Assembly: GCF_002939885.1 (NCBI RefSeq)
Contig: NZ_MDED01000018.1
Location: forward strand, 27,416-91,415
Length of the DNA: 64,000 nt
From: Xanthomonas cucurbitae
Lineage (GTDB): Bacteria > Pseudomonadota > Gammaproteobacteria > Xanthomonadales > Xanthomonadaceae
Direction of reading: 5' to 3'
In this document: positions 1 to 8,995 of the stretch, one piece after another
How positions within the stretch are numbered: position 1 is the stretch's first letter
Layout of the letters: each line of letters opens with the position of its first letter
Notes under the pieces: generated by a model
The model's input: only the letters and a program-made list of their open reading frames with translations
The model's database searches: none
Told to the model about the DNA's origin: nothing
Position numbers and translations under genes: made by a program

Positions 1-240
1 CATCAAGCGCCGCAACACCCGCTGGACGTCGAGCCGGCGCCGGTCGCCCCGGTTGCCGCGCCGAATCCACTTGCCGACCGGCAATTTGCCTTGGCCGGAC
101 GCGACCGCCTGGAACTGGCGGTGGCCTACATGGACCTGGGCGACAAGGACACCGCGCGTGGTCTGCTGCTGGAGGTCACCGCCACCGGTGACGAGGCCAC
201 CCGCGCCGAAGCAGCGCAGCTGCTGGAGCGCCTGACATGA
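1..240 (+). CDS. fimV: FimV C-terminal fragment (type IV pilus assembly / polar hub protein), 5' end outside window
   Basis: Reading frame 1 is open from the first base to TGA at 238-240 and encodes 79 residues. After a Pro/Ala/Val-rich linker it ends in a helical segment with the pattern LELAVAYMDLGDKDTARGLL, then EVTATGDEATRAEAAQLLERL. This is the conserved TPR-like C-terminal domain of FimV, the inner-membrane/periplasmic protein whose cytoplasmic tail helps polar localisation and cAMP signalling for twitching motility in Pseudomonas. The gene stands upstream of truA, as it does in many Pseudomonas and Xanthomonas genomes. Only the tail is present, so nothing can be said about the LysM and membrane parts. 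Its stop overlaps the next start (ATGA). Confidence 0.85.
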   Translation, partial: HQAPQHPLDVEPAPVAPVAAPNPLADRQFALAGRDRLELAVAYMDLGDKDTARGLLLEVTATGDEATRAEAAQLLERLT

Positions 241-620
241 GTCCGGCCATGGACAGCATGGCCGTGCGCGAGCGTCGCATCGATTACGTGGAGTTCGGCT
301 CCACCGATCCGGAGGCCAGCCGTGCCTTTTTCGAGACCGTCTTCGGCTGGCAGTTCCAGGCCTACGGCCCGGATTACCTGGCCTTCAATGACGGCTGCAT
401 GGACGGAGGCTTCTACCGCACGGCGGTCCCGGCACCGGCCGAGGGCGGCCCGCTGGTGGTGCTGTACGCAGACGACCTGGCGCCGATGCTCGAGCGCGTG
501 CGCGCCGCTGGCGGCGAGATCGTCAAGCCGGTGTTCGGTTTCCCTGGTGGCAGCCGGTTTCATTTCCGCGAGCCGGGCGGCTCCACGTTGGCGGTGTGGT
601 CGGAGCGTTCCGCCGGGTAG
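237..620 (+). CDS. VOC-family (glyoxalase/bleomycin-resistance fold) protein
   Basis: A 127-residue protein starting at the ATG that overlaps the fimV stop (ATGA), so the two are probably translationally coupled. It opens with IDYVEFGSTDPEASRAFFE, typical of the first beta-alpha-beta unit of VOC proteins, and ends with FHFREPGGSTLAVWSE, the usual closing strand with a Pro-Gly and a terminal acidic residue. The family includes glyoxalase I, dioxygenases and antibiotic-binding proteins. No residue pattern here allows a substrate to be chosen. It is probably a single-module cytoplasmic enzyme or binding protein acting as a dimer. Confidence 0.8.
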   Translation: MSPAMDSMAVRERRIDYVEFGSTDPEASRAFFETVFGWQFQAYGPDYLAFNDGCMDGGFYRTAVPAPAEGGPLVVLYADDLAPMLERVRAAGGEIVKPVFGFPGGSRFHFREPGGSTLAVWSERSAG

Positions 621-799
621 GGCGGGCCGCCGAGGTGACGCGCCGGTCGTGAGTCCGGGTCTGCGCACCGCCGAGGCGCTGGCAGCGCGCCGGTGCCCGT
701 CATGTGGGGCGTCGCGCCAGTGCTACGAACTCACCCCGGTCAGCTCGCGTTTGCCGCACGTCCGGCAGGTTGGCTGATTCAACAGACAGGCAGGTACCG

Positions 800-1573
800 A
801 TGCGTTACGCCCTGGGCGTGGAATATGACGGCAGCCAGTTCCAGGGCTGGCAGCAGCTGGGCGAGCATGGCGGGCCGAGCGTGCAGGCCAGCCTGCAGGC
901 CGCGTTGTCGTCGGTGGCCGCCGCGCCGATCCAGGTGGTCTGTGCCGGGCGCACCGATGCCGGCGTCCACGGGCAATGCCAAGTGGTGCATTTCGACAGC
1001 GATGCGCGGCGCGAGCCGCGTGGCTGGATGCTGGGCACCACCGCGCGGCTTCCCGCATCGATCGCAGTGCGCTGGTGCGTGCCGGCCGCCGACGATTTTC
1101 ACGCGCGCTTTTCCGCGCGCGCGCGGCGCTACCGCTACCGCCTGCTGAATCGCCAGATCCGTCCGGCCCTGCATCGGCAGACCCTGAGTTGGGAGCGTCG
1201 CCCGCTCGACGCCGAGGCCATGCAGACGGCCGCACAGGCGCTGCTGGGCGAGAACGACTTCAGCGCATTTCGCAGCGTGCAGTGCCAGGCGCTGCACGCG
1301 CGTCGCAACCTGCAGGCCATCGCGGTGCAGCGCGATGGCGAGGTGGTGGAGGTGCAGGTGCAGGCCAATGCATTCCTTCATCACATGGTGCGCAATATCG
1401 TTGGCTCGTTGATCCTGGTCGGGTCCGGCGAGCGGCCGGTCGACTGGATCGCAACGTTGCTCGCCGGACGCGACCGCACGGTGGCGGGGCCGACGGCACC
1501 GCCTCAAGGTCTGGTGTTTACCGGGCCTCTGTATCCTGCAGAGTGGCATCTGCCTGCCGAGGTCACCCAATGA
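800..1573 (+). CDS. truA: tRNA pseudouridine(38-40) synthase TruA
   Basis: A 257-residue protein that converts uridines 38-40 in the anticodon stem-loop of tRNAs to pseudouridine. Start ATG at 800 gives [18 protein letters not shown], the standard TruA N-terminus; upstream in-frame codons have no family similarity. The catalytic motif [10 protein letters not shown], with the nucleophilic Asp, lies near residue 50. [11 protein letters not shown] and the C-terminal [13 protein letters not shown] are also diagnostic. The gene ends in an ATGA overlap with trpF, a truA-trpF pairing seen in many proteobacteria. Confidence 0.97.
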   Translation: MRYALGVEYDGSQFQGWQQLGEHGGPSVQASLQAALSSVAAAPIQVVCAGRTDAGVHGQCQVVHFDSDARREPRGWMLGTTARLPASIAVRWCVPAADDFHARFSARARRYRYRLLNRQIRPALHRQTLSWERRPLDAEAMQTAAQALLGENDFSAFRSVQCQALHARRNLQAIAVQRDGEVVEVQVQANAFLHHMVRNIVGSLILVGSGERPVDWIATLLAGRDRTVAGPTAPPQGLVFTGPLYPAEWHLPAEVTQ

Positions 1574-2235
1574 ATCGATCGCTGTACCGCACCCGCATCA
1601 AGTTCTGCGGCATGACCCGCGCCGGGGATATCCGACTGGCCGGGGAGCTGGGTGTGGACGCGGTAGGTTTCATCTTCGCCCACGGCAGCCCGCGCCGCGT
1701 GGCGCCGGCCGAGGCACGCGCGATGCGCCAGGCCACCGCGCCGATGGTCGATGTGGTGGCCTTGTTCCGCAACAATTCCAAGGAAGAAGTGCGCGAGGTG
1801 GTGCGCACCGTGCGGCCAACCTTGCTGCAATTCCACGGCGAGGAAGACGATGCGTTCTGCCGCAGCTTCAACCTGCCCTATCTCAAGGCCGTGCCGATGG
1901 GCGGCGGCGTGAACGGCGAAGATGCCAACGCACGCACCCTGCAGCTGGCGTTTCCCAACACCGCCGGCTTCCTGTTCGACAGCCATGCGCCGGGTGCTGG
2001 CGGCGGCACCGGCAAGACCTTCGACTGGTCGCGCCTGCCTACCGGCCTGCACCGTCCGTTCCTGCTTGCCGGCGGCATCACTGCCGACAACGTGTTCGAC
2101 GCCATCGTCGCCACCTTGCCGTGGGGTGTGGATGTGTCCAGTGGCGTCGAGCTGGCGCCCGGCATCAAGGACGGCCACAAGATGCGCAAGTTTGTCGAGG
2201 AAGTGCGCCGGGCCGACTGCCACGAGATGGGGTGA
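1570..2235 (+). CDS. trpF: phosphoribosylanthranilate isomerase TrpF
   Basis: A 221-residue TIM-barrel enzyme that isomerises N-(5'-phosphoribosyl)anthranilate to CdRP, the third step of tryptophan synthesis. KFCGMTR near residue 12 carries the general-base Cys, and GGTGKTFDW near residue 145 is the phosphate-binding and catalytic-loop motif. The late segment [11 protein letters not shown] and DVSSGVE fits the C-terminal phosphate site. It starts inside the truA stop codon (ATGA), so translation is coupled. The regulator that follows is on the opposite strand, separating trpF from trpBA. Confidence 0.97.
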   Translation: MNRSLYRTRIKFCGMTRAGDIRLAGELGVDAVGFIFAHGSPRRVAPAEARAMRQATAPMVDVVALFRNNSKEEVREVVRTVRPTLLQFHGEEDDAFCRSFNLPYLKAVPMGGGVNGEDANARTLQLAFPNTAGFLFDSHAPGAGGGTGKTFDWSRLPTGLHRPFLLAGGITADNVFDAIVATLPWGVDVSSGVELAPGIKDGHKMRKFVEEVRRADCHEMG

Positions 2236-2238
2236 ATT

Positions 2239-2257
2239 GGGAATCGGGAATCGGGAA
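2239..2257 (+). repeat. GGGAATC short tandem repeat between convergent trpF and trpI
   Basis: Two full copies and one partial copy of GGGAATC follow the trpF stop by three bases. Similar GGGAATC (or GATTCCC on the other strand) runs are common between genes in Xanthomonas chromosomes. No stem followed by a T-run is visible here, so this is not a clear terminator. Confidence 0.6.
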
Positions 2258-2295
2258 AGCGGCCGGCGCCGCTGGTCGATATCTTTGGTGGGTAC

Positions 2296-3207
2296 TCAGG
2301 TGCTCAGCGAAGCGTGCTGATCCTCGGCGAGTGCTGTGCGTAGCCAGTTGGCCAATCGCTCGATGCGCGGGTCCGGGTTGCGTCTGGCGGCGCATAGCAC
2401 CCAGCGCCCGTCGGTCGGGGTGAATCCCCATGGCGCCAGCAGGCGTCCGGCCGCCAGGTCTGCAGCCACCAGCGGTTGCGGTGCGATCGCCACACCCAGT
2501 CCGGCGGCGGCGGCCTCCAGCAGATAGAGCAGGTGTTCGAATTCGGTGCCCAGGCGCAAGACCTCGGGCGCCATGTCGTGTGCCTGCGCCCATTCCGGCC
2601 ATGCCTGCGGGCGCGAGCGGGTATGCAGCACCGCGTGATCGCGCAAAGCCGTGGGGGCGTGGTCATCCAGGCGCAGGGTCGCTGCCAGCTGGGGGCTCAG
2701 CACCGGGCCGATCCATTCCACGCCGAGCGGGTGTACCTGCCACTCGCTCGGCCACGGTGGCGACTCCAGTAGCAAGGCCGCATCCAGGCCGTCCAGGTCG
2801 GGGCCGGGCGGTTGCTCGTTGGCCGACAGGTGCAGGCGCAGATCGGGCAGGTCGTGTTGCAGCCGGCCCAGGCGGGGAATGACCCAGCGCGCCAGCAGGC
2901 TGCCCGAGCATCCCAGCACCAGCGGTGCCTCGCTCGCGGGGTGGCGCAGGGCCACCCAGGCATCGCCAATCAGGGTAAATCCTTCACCGGCGGCGTCGCG
3001 CAACCGGGTTCCGGCGGCGGTGAGGACCAGGCCGCGGCCCTGGCGGGCGAACAAGGCCGTGCCCAGCGACTGTTCCAACGCACGCACATGGCGGCTGATG
3101 GCGCCATGGGTCACGTGCAACTCCTGCGCGGCCCGGCTGACGCTCTGCAAGCGGGCGGCGGCCTCGAAGGCGCGCAAGGCGGCCAGCGGCGGGAGCGATA
3201 CGGTCAT
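2296..3207 (-). CDS. trpI: LysR-family activator of the trpBA type (TrpI-like)
   Basis: A 303-residue LysR-type regulator. Start chosen at ATG 3207 ([20 protein letters not shown]), which puts the helix-turn-helix ([20 protein letters not shown]) at residues 25-45 as usual; the 30 in-frame codons upstream lie in the promoter region. The effector domain begins [20 protein letters not shown], which resembles Pseudomonas TrpI and the GcvA/AmpR branch. In pseudomonads TrpI binds indoleglycerol phosphate and activates the divergent trpBA operon; here the gene is also divergent from trpB, about 107 bases away. Assignment rests on resemblance from memory plus context, and GcvA-like alternatives remain possible. 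Confidence 0.75.
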   Translation of the reverse strand: MTVSLPPLAALRAFEAAARLQSVSRAAQELHVTHGAISRHVRALEQSLGTALFARQGRGLVLTAAGTRLRDAAGEGFTLIGDAWVALRHPASEAPLVLGCSGSLLARWVIPRLGRLQHDLPDLRLHLSANEQPPGPDLDGLDAALLLESPPWPSEWQVHPLGVEWIGPVLSPQLAATLRLDDHAPTALRDHAVLHTRSRPQAWPEWAQAHDMAPEVLRLGTEFEHLLYLLEAAAAGLGVAIAPQPLVAADLAAGRLLAPWGFTPTDGRWVLCAARRNPDPRIERLANWLRTALAEDQHASLST

Positions 3208-3208
3208 G

Positions 3209-3225
3209 TGTGAGTCCAGGTCACA
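3209..3225. promoter_or_regulatory. TGTGA-N7-TCACA palindrome in the trpI-trpB divergent region (candidate TrpI operator)
   Basis: A perfect 5-bp inverted repeat with a 7-bp spacer lies one base upstream of the trpI start. LysR regulators bind dyads with T-N11-A geometry and often autorepress from a site over their own promoter, which fits the position. It also resembles a CRP/Clp half-site pair, but that consensus has a 6-bp spacer. Assignment is inferred from position and symmetry only. Confidence 0.35.
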
Positions 3226-3314
3226 GGTTGCAGCCATCTTATCGATGTATCGCGCGGCTGGCCTGCGGTAGAGTTGCGGCTTCGCGCATGACCGCACCGC
3301 TGCAGAGGATTCCC

Positions 3315-4532
3315 ATGTCGGCCCAGCCCATCAGTGACTTTTACGCCTATCCGGATGCTGCCGGCCACTTCGGCAAGTTCGGCGGCCGCTTCGTCGCCGA
3401 AACCCTGATCGGCCCGCTGCAGGAACTGTCTGCCGCCTACGACCAGGCGCGTCAGGATCCAGGCTTCATCGCCGAATACGATAAGGATCTCAAGCACTAC
3501 GTGGGCCGTCCCAGCCCGATCTACCACGCCGAGCGGCTCAGCCGCGAGGTGGGCGGGGCGCAGATCCTGCTCAAGCGCGAAGACCTGAACCACACCGGCG
3601 CGCACAAGATCAACAACACCATCGGCCAGGCGCTGCTGGCCAGCCGCATGGGCAAGACCCGCATCATCGCCGAGACCGGCGCCGGGCAGCACGGCGTGGC
3701 CAGTGCCACGGTGGCGGCGCGGCTGGGCCTGGAGTGCGTGGTCTATATGGGCGCCACCGACATCGAGCGGCAGAAGATCAACGTCTACCGCATGAAGCTG
3801 CTGGGCGCGACGGTGATCCCGGTGACCTCCGGCTCGGCCACGCTCAAGGATGCGCTCAACGAGGCAATGCGCGATTGGGTGACCAACGTACGCGACACCT
3901 TCTACATCATCGGCACCGTGGCCGGCCCGGACCCGTATCCGCGCATGGTGCGCGACTTCAACGCAATTGTCGGGCGCGAAGCACGCGAGCAGATGCTGCA
4001 GGACTACGGCCGGCTGCCGGATGCGATCAGTGCCTGCGTGGGCGGCGGCAGCAATGCCATCGGCCTGTTCCATGCCTTCCTCAACGACCCCGGCGTGAAG
4101 ATCTACGGTGCCGAGGCGGCGGGTGACGGCATCGCGACCGGCCGGCATGCCGCATCCATCGCCGCAGGCCGCCCCGGCGTGCTGCATGGCAACCGCACCT
4201 ACGTGATCTGCGACGACGACGGCCAGATCACCGAAACCCATTCGATCTCCGCCGGCCTGGATTACCCGGGCGTGGGCCCCGAACACGCGTTCCTGTCCGA
4301 TAGCGGCCGCGCGGTGTATCAAGGCATCACCGACGACGAGGCGATGGCGGCGTTCCATCTGCTGGCGCATACCGAAGGCATTCTCGCCGCGCTCGAATCC
4401 AGCCACGCGGTGGCGCAGTCGATCAAACTGGCGCGCGAACTGCCCAAGGATGCGCTGGTGCTGTGCAATCTGTCCGGGCGTGGCGACAAGGACGTGCACA
4501 CCATCGCCGCGCGCGAGGGGATCGCGCTGTAG
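3315..4532 (+). CDS. trpB: tryptophan synthase beta subunit TrpB
   Basis: A 405-residue PLP enzyme that condenses indole and serine to tryptophan. Start ATG 3315 follows GCAGAGGA at 3302-3309. The PLP lysine lies in [20 protein letters not shown] near residue 95, and the glycine-rich phosphate loop [10 protein letters not shown] is near residue 240. [10 protein letters not shown] and the C-terminal LSGRGDKD are also canonical. Its partner trpA starts 171 bases downstream. Expression is probably driven from the trpI-trpB intergenic region by the divergent LysR protein. Confidence 0.98.
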   Translation: MSAQPISDFYAYPDAAGHFGKFGGRFVAETLIGPLQELSAAYDQARQDPGFIAEYDKDLKHYVGRPSPIYHAERLSREVGGAQILLKREDLNHTGAHKINNTIGQALLASRMGKTRIIAETGAGQHGVASATVAARLGLECVVYMGATDIERQKINVYRMKLLGATVIPVTSGSATLKDALNEAMRDWVTNVRDTFYIIGTVAGPDPYPRMVRDFNAIVGREAREQMLQDYGRLPDAISACVGGGSNAIGLFHAFLNDPGVKIYGAEAAGDGIATGRHAASIAAGRPGVLHGNRTYVICDDDGQITETHSISAGLDYPGVGPEHAFLSDSGRAVYQGITDDEAMAAFHLLAHTEGILAALESSHAVAQSIKLARELPKDALVLCNLSGRGDKDVHTIAAREGIAL

Positions 4533-4577
4533 CGTCTTGCCTGGGTTCGCGCACGCATGCTTGAGCATGAGGTGAGC

Positions 4578-4643
4578 GATGCTTGAAGTGATTGTGCAGT
4601 TCGTGACCGAGCGGCCGTTGCAGGCGGTGATCGAGATGCGTTA
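4578..4643 (+). CDS. possible 21-codon mini-ORF between trpB and trpA
   Basis: ATG at 4578 is preceded by GAGGTGAGCG, a good ribosome-binding site, and opens MLEVIVQFVTERPLQAVIEM before TAG at 4641-4643. The peptide is too short to classify. It might be a leader peptide coupling trpB and trpA, the remnant of a small membrane protein, or chance. It has one Arg-rich junction and no Trp codon, so tryptophan attenuation is unlikely. Confidence 0.25.
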
Positions 4644-4703
4644 GTTCTTCGCCACCTGAGCGCAGGTGGCAGCTGGCTTTCCTTACCTTGTGCGAGTGAT
4701 CCA

Positions 4704-5507
4704 ATGCGTCGTATCGACTCCCGTTTCTCCGAGTTGCGTTCCACCGGCCGCAAGGCGTTGATCCCCTTCATCACCGCCGGCGACCCGTCGCTGGAGGCCA
4801 CCGTGCCGGTGATGCACGCGTTGGTGCGCGCCGGTGCCGACGTCATCGAGCTGGGCGTGCCGTTTTCCGACCCCATGGCCGACGGCCCCACCATCCAGCG
4901 CAGCTCCGAACGCGCGTTGGGCCGTGGCGCCGGCCTGGCCTACGTGCTGGAGGCGGTACACGAGTTTCGCCGCGAGGATGCCGACACCCCGGTGGTGCTG
5001 ATGGGCTACCTCAATCCGGTCGAAATCCACGGCACCCGGCGCTTCGCCGAGGCGGCCGTGGCGGCAGGTGTGGATGGCCTGCTGCTGGTCGATCTGCCGC
5101 CGGAAGAAGCTGAGGAAACCCGCGAAATCTTCAGCGAAGTCGGGCTGGCACTGATCGCGCTGGCCTCGCCCACCACCAGCGAGCAGCGCCTGGACATGCT
5201 GTGCAGCACCGCGCAGGGCTACCTGTACTACGTCAGCTTTGCCGGCGTCACCGGCGCCTCCAACCTGCTCGACACCCAGGCCGCCAGCGACCGCCTGCGC
5301 CAGCTGCGTCAGCGCGCCGGCGCGCCGGTGGTGGCCGGCTTCGGTATCAAGGATGCTCCCAGCGCGGCCGCGATGGCCGTGGATGCTGACGGCGTAGTGG
5401 TCGGCAGCGCCCTGGTCGCGGCCCTGGCCGAAGCCGGCGACGTCCGCAGCGCCCGCGAGCGCGCGGAGGCGTTCCTGGCTCCGCTGCGGGTTGCACTGGA
5501 TCGCTGA
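4704..5507 (+). CDS. trpA: tryptophan synthase alpha subunit TrpA
   Basis: A 267-residue TIM-barrel protein that cleaves indole-3-glycerol phosphate to indole, which is channelled to TrpB. The motif VIELGVPFSDPMADGPTIQ (residues about 47-65) holds the catalytic Glu and Asp; YYVSFAGVTGA is the mobile loop 6 and GFGIKDA the phosphate site. It is the last gene of the trpB-trpA unit. The next gene ends 8 bases away on the opposite strand, with no obvious hairpin terminator in between. Confidence 0.98.
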   Translation: MRRIDSRFSELRSTGRKALIPFITAGDPSLEATVPVMHALVRAGADVIELGVPFSDPMADGPTIQRSSERALGRGAGLAYVLEAVHEFRREDADTPVVLMGYLNPVEIHGTRRFAEAAVAAGVDGLLLVDLPPEEAEETREIFSEVGLALIALASPTTSEQRLDMLCSTAQGYLYYVSFAGVTGASNLLDTQAASDRLRQLRQRAGAPVVAGFGIKDAPSAAAMAVDADGVVVGSALVAALAEAGDVRSARERAEAFLAPLRVALDR

Positions 5508-5515
5508 GTCTGTGG

Positions 5516-6277
5516 TCAGTACGCCATGCTGCAAGTTGTACACTGCGCAGCATTGCAGACCTTGACTCCGAAGTTCGATTCAAGCTTGCAACTGCCGCCG
5601 CCACTGCAATTGCATCTCACTGCAGCCGACGGGGTTTGTACGGATTGGCTCGCCAGCAAGCTGATTGCCATGTTGGACGCTGCCGAGCCATTCATTGGAA
5701 GTTGATAGCCATCGGGGACTTCCATTGGCGCGACGTAGCCATACAGACGGATCCAGATTGCATCGCGCCCGGTGGCGTCGACAGCAATGCCCAGAGCGTT
5801 CTTGAATGCAAGCAAATCCTTCTGGACATCGGGGATCGACAGCAGGCGTGCGTCGATTCTAGGCAGGCGCGCGACTTCGTCGGCGCTGGCGAAAGTTGCG
5901 CCGATCTGGTCCTGTTGTACCGGATATATCGCCATACTGCCGCTGCGATTGCACTGTGTGCAGTCCGAACTCATCGCGCAGAATGTTTGCCCGTTGGGAA
6001 GCAGGGTGGGACTGCATCCAGAGCCTCCAGGGCAGGCGCAGGTCAGTATCGCGGTAGGGCTGATCGTCCAGGTCCCTTTTTCCTGGGTGAACATGAACCA
6101 GCCAGCAGGCACGCTGATGGTCATCGAGCCATCCGGATTGATGTGCGATGTCGTCTGTCCTGGCAGTGGTGGGCCGGTCTCGGCCCCACACAGCTTGGCG
6201 TTTGCCTGGCCGGTGCCGATAGCCAAGAGCAGAACCAAACCCAGAACAACGGCTGTAATGCCGGCTGCGGTTTTCAT
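5516..6277 (-). CDS. exported Cys-rich protein with two copies of a six-cysteine module
   Basis: Start at ATG 6277 has an AAGGA ribosome-binding site 7 bases upstream and gives a 253-residue protein with a clear signal peptide (MKTAAG, hydrophobic core AVVLGLVLLLAIG, cleavage after ANA at residue 27). Residues 80-109 and 222-249 carry the same arrangement: C-x-C-x5-C-x10/11-C-x4/5-C-x2-C. An intervening segment of about 110 residues is rich in hydrophobic and acidic residues. I do not recognise the family. The paired modules suggest disulfide-stabilised or metal-binding domains in the periplasm or outside the cell. The second module is at the extreme C-terminus. Confidence 0.7.
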   Translation of the reverse strand: MKTAAGITAVVLGLVLLLAIGTGQANAKLCGAETGPPLPGQTTSHINPDGSMTISVPAGWFMFTQEKGTWTISPTAILTCACPGGSGCSPTLLPNGQTFCAMSSDCTQCNRSGSMAIYPVQQDQIGATFASADEVARLPRIDARLLSIPDVQKDLLAFKNALGIAVDATGRDAIWIRLYGYVAPMEVPDGYQLPMNGSAASNMAISLLASQSVQTPSAAVRCNCSGGGSCKLESNFGVKVCNAAQCTTCSMAY

Positions 6278-6526
6278 GAGCGTTCCTTGATTCATGACGG
6301 TTTGTAGGGTTGCGGAGCGACGCATCATGCTTGACGGGTCGCGGCTGTTTTTCGTACGGGATTGGTGACGGGCGTTCAGGGGGCGTTTTGGTCCGTATCT
6401 CACTACCTCATTGATTGGATGGTTGTCAAGAGGCGTTGGGTGCCTGGGATCCTTTCTCGCTGCCATTTCGACACAGGTGCCCGCGAAAGCGTGTGGCGTC
6501 GGGCTGGTTTACACTCCTCGCCTTGA

Positions 6527-6551
6527 CGCCCCGTAGGGGTGCTTTTTTTTT
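6527..6551 (+). terminator. intrinsic-terminator-like hairpin in the accD leader
   Basis: A six-pair stem, CGCCCC (6527-6532) with GGGGTG (6536-6541) including one G-T pair, closes on the triloop GTA and is followed after one C by nine T residues at 6543-6551. It sits only 10 bases before the accD start codon. A TACACT -10-like hexamer lies upstream at 6510-6515. It may terminate transcripts entering from upstream or attenuate accD itself. Confidence 0.6.
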
Positions 6552-6561
6552 ACGGAATCGA

Positions 6562-7446
6562 ATGAGCTGGCTCAGCAAATTGATGCCCTCCGGCATCCGC
6601 ACCGAGAACACCCCGGCCAAGAAGCGCAGCGTTCCCGAGGGTCTGTGGGAAAAGTGCAGCAACTGCGGCAGCGCGCTGTACGGCCCGGAGCTTGAGGAGA
6701 ACCTGGAGGTGTGTCCGAAGTGTGACCACCACATGGCCATTCGCGCCCGCGCGCGGCTGAACTCGCTGTTTGACCCGGAGACCGCGACCACCGAAATCGC
6801 CGCCCAGCTGGGCCCGGTCGACGTGCTCAAGTTCAAGGACCAGAAGCGTTACGGCGAACGCATCAAGGCCAGCCAGAAGGCCAGTGGCGAATATGACGCG
6901 CTGATCGCCATGCGCGGCACGCTCAAGGGCAATCCGCTGGTTGCCGCCGCCTTCGACTTCGCCTTCATGGGCGGTTCGATGGGGTCGGTGGTCGGCGAGC
7001 GCTTTGCGCGTTCGGCCGAAGTAGCGCTGGAAGTGGGCTGCCCGTTCGTGTGCTTTTCCGCCAGTGGCGGGGCGCGCATGCAGGAAGGCCTGTTCTCGCT
7101 GATGCAGATGGCCAAGACCTCGGCGGCACTCGGACGCCTGCGTGAAGCCGGGCTGCCGTACATTTCAGTGCTGACCCATCCCACCACCGGCGGCGTGTCC
7201 GCGTCGTTCGCCATGCTGGGCGATATCAACATTGCCGAGCCGCATGCGTTGATCGGCTTCGCCGGCCCGCGGGTGATCGAGCAGACCGTGCGCGAGACCC
7301 TGCCGGAAGGCTTCCAGCGTTCGGAGTTCCTGCTCGACCACGGCGCCATCGACCAGATCTGCGACCGTCGCCAGATGCGCGACCGCATCGCCGAGCTGAC
7401 CGCCATGATGATGCGCCAGGCGCGCCCGCAGGACGCGGCCGCGTAA
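6562..7446 (+). CDS. accD: acetyl-CoA carboxylase carboxyltransferase beta subunit AccD
   Basis: A 294-residue subunit that, with AccA, transfers carboxyl from biotin to acetyl-CoA in the first step of fatty acid synthesis. The start at ATG 6562 ([13 protein letters not shown]) is the family start. A zinc ribbon C-x2-C-x15-C-x2-C lies at about residues 34-56, and the crotonase-fold glycine loops [12 protein letters not shown] and SGGARMQEG follow. It sits behind a hairpin and T-run. folC often follows accD, but here glmM starts 81 bases downstream. Confidence 0.97.
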   Translation: MSWLSKLMPSGIRTENTPAKKRSVPEGLWEKCSNCGSALYGPELEENLEVCPKCDHHMAIRARARLNSLFDPETATTEIAAQLGPVDVLKFKDQKRYGERIKASQKASGEYDALIAMRGTLKGNPLVAAAFDFAFMGGSMGSVVGERFARSAEVALEVGCPFVCFSASGGARMQEGLFSLMQMAKTSAALGRLREAGLPYISVLTHPTTGGVSASFAMLGDINIAEPHALIGFAGPRVIEQTVRETLPEGFQRSEFLLDHGAIDQICDRRQMRDRIAELTAMMMRQARPQDAAA

Positions 7447-7527
7447 GCTCAGGCGCGACGCGGTCGCGCCCCATTGCCGCACGCGCATTGGCGCGTGCAT
7501 CCACATTCAGCAGGAACAGCGCGTCGC

Positions 7528-8877
7528 ATGAGTAGTCGCAAATATTTCGGTACCGACGGCATCCGCGGTCGGGTCGGGCAGGGCGTGATCTCGGCCGACT
7601 TCGTGCTGCGCCTGGGCAATGCGCTGGGCCGTGTGCTCATGCAGGGCCGCAGCAAGCGCCCACTGGTGCTGATCGGCAAGGACACCCGCATCTCCGGCTA
7701 CATGTTCGAAGCCGCACTGGAAGCCGGCCTGGTCGCGGCCGGCGCCGACGTGCAGATGATCGGGCCGATGCCGACGCCGGCCATCGCGTTCCTGACCACC
7801 ACCTTGCGCGCCGATGCCGGCGTGGTCATCAGCGCCTCGCACAACCCGCACTACGACAACGGCATCAAGTTCTTCTCCGCCGAAGGCGAAAAGCTCGACG
7901 ACGCCACCGAGGCGGCGATCGAAGCGGCCCTGGACGAGCCGTTCCACACGGTGGAGTCCGAGCGCCTGGGCAAGGCAATCCGCACCCGCGACGCGATCGG
8001 CCGCTATATCGAGTTCTGCAAGGCCAGCGTGGCGCGTGGCTTCACCCTGCATGGCCTGAAGATGGTGCTGGACTGCGCGCATGGTGCCACCTATCACATC
8101 GCGCCGATGCTGTTTCGCGAGCTGGGTGCGGAGGTGGTGGTGATCGGTGCCGCACCGGACGGGCTCAATATCAACGATGGCGTTGGTTCGACGCATATCG
8201 ACAATCTCGCCGCCAAGGTGCGCGAGAGCGGGGCACATCTGGGCATCGCCTTCGACGGCGACGGCGACCGTGTGCTGATGGCCGACGACCAGGGCAACCC
8301 GGTCGATGGCGATGACCTGCTCTACGTGCTGGCACGTTCATGGCAGGCCTGCGGGCGGCTCACCGGCACCGTGGTCGGCACCTTGATGACCAATTACGGG
8401 CTGGAGCCGGCACTGGCTGCGTTGGATATTCCGTTCCAGCGCGCCAAGGTGGGCGACCGCTACGTGCACCAGGCATTGGTAGAAGGCGGCGGCACCCTGG
8501 GTGGTGAAACCTCCGGCCATCTGTTGTGCCTGGACCGCGCCAGCACCGGCGATGGCATCGTCAGTGCGCTGCAGGTGCTCGAAGCCCTGCGCCGCGATGG
8601 GCACAGCCTGCGCGAGGCCCTGGGTGGTCTGTCCAAGGTGCCGCAGAAGACCGTCAATGTGCGTCTGCAGGGCGGCGCCGCCAAGGCCATCGTGGAAGCG
8701 CCCGGCGTGCAGCAGGCCCTGCAGCACGCCCAGGCAGCCGTGCACGGGCGCGGCCGCGCCTTTCTGCGTCCCTCCGGCACCGAGCCGGTGGTGCGCGTCA
8801 CCGTCGAAGCCGACGATGCCGGTCTGATGCAGGACACGCTCGACCGTCTTTCCGGAGCGGTGCGTGACGCGGCGTGA
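7528..8877 (+). CDS. glmM: phosphoglucosamine mutase GlmM
   Basis: A 449-residue enzyme converting glucosamine-6-phosphate to glucosamine-1-phosphate for peptidoglycan and LPS. ATG 7528 yields [11 protein letters not shown], the first signature. The phosphoserine loop [16 protein letters not shown] is near residue 100, the Mg-binding DGDGDR near residue 245, the sugar-binding GGETSGH near residue 325 and the phosphate-binding [11 protein letters not shown] near the C-terminus. These match GlmM rather than the longer phosphoglucomutases. A possible 29-codon ORF overlaps its end. Confidence 0.96.
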   Translation: MSSRKYFGTDGIRGRVGQGVISADFVLRLGNALGRVLMQGRSKRPLVLIGKDTRISGYMFEAALEAGLVAAGADVQMIGPMPTPAIAFLTTTLRADAGVVISASHNPHYDNGIKFFSAEGEKLDDATEAAIEAALDEPFHTVESERLGKAIRTRDAIGRYIEFCKASVARGFTLHGLKMVLDCAHGATYHIAPMLFRELGAEVVVIGAAPDGLNINDGVGSTHIDNLAAKVRESGAHLGIAFDGDGDRVLMADDQGNPVDGDDLLYVLARSWQACGRLTGTVVGTLMTNYGLEPALAALDIPFQRAKVGDRYVHQALVEGGGTLGGETSGHLLCLDRASTGDGIVSALQVLEALRRDGHSLREALGGLSKVPQKTVNVRLQGGAAKAIVEAPGVQQALQHAQAAVHGRGRAFLRPSGTEPVVRVTVEADDAGLMQDTLDRLSGAVRDAA

Positions 8878-8953
8878 GTCGCTGATCGTTGGCGTGTGCG
8901 TGGTCTGTGCCAAGGCCGCCACGTTCTATCTGTTGTACCGCCTGCTGTCTTGA
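8864..8953 (+). CDS. possible small hydrophobic protein overlapping the glmM end
   Basis: GTG at 8864 opens a 29-residue frame in +1 relative to glmM: two arginines, then a hydrophobic run with two Cys ([20 protein letters not shown]) and a short tail. GGAG lies about 7 bases upstream. The arrangement resembles a single-pass small membrane protein, but length is too small for confidence and no family is recognised. Confidence 0.2.
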   Translation: MTRRESLIVGVCVVCAKAATFYLLYRLLS

Positions 8954-8995
8954 ACGGCAGGCGTCATCCTCTTGAATTCGATTGCAGACATCCGT

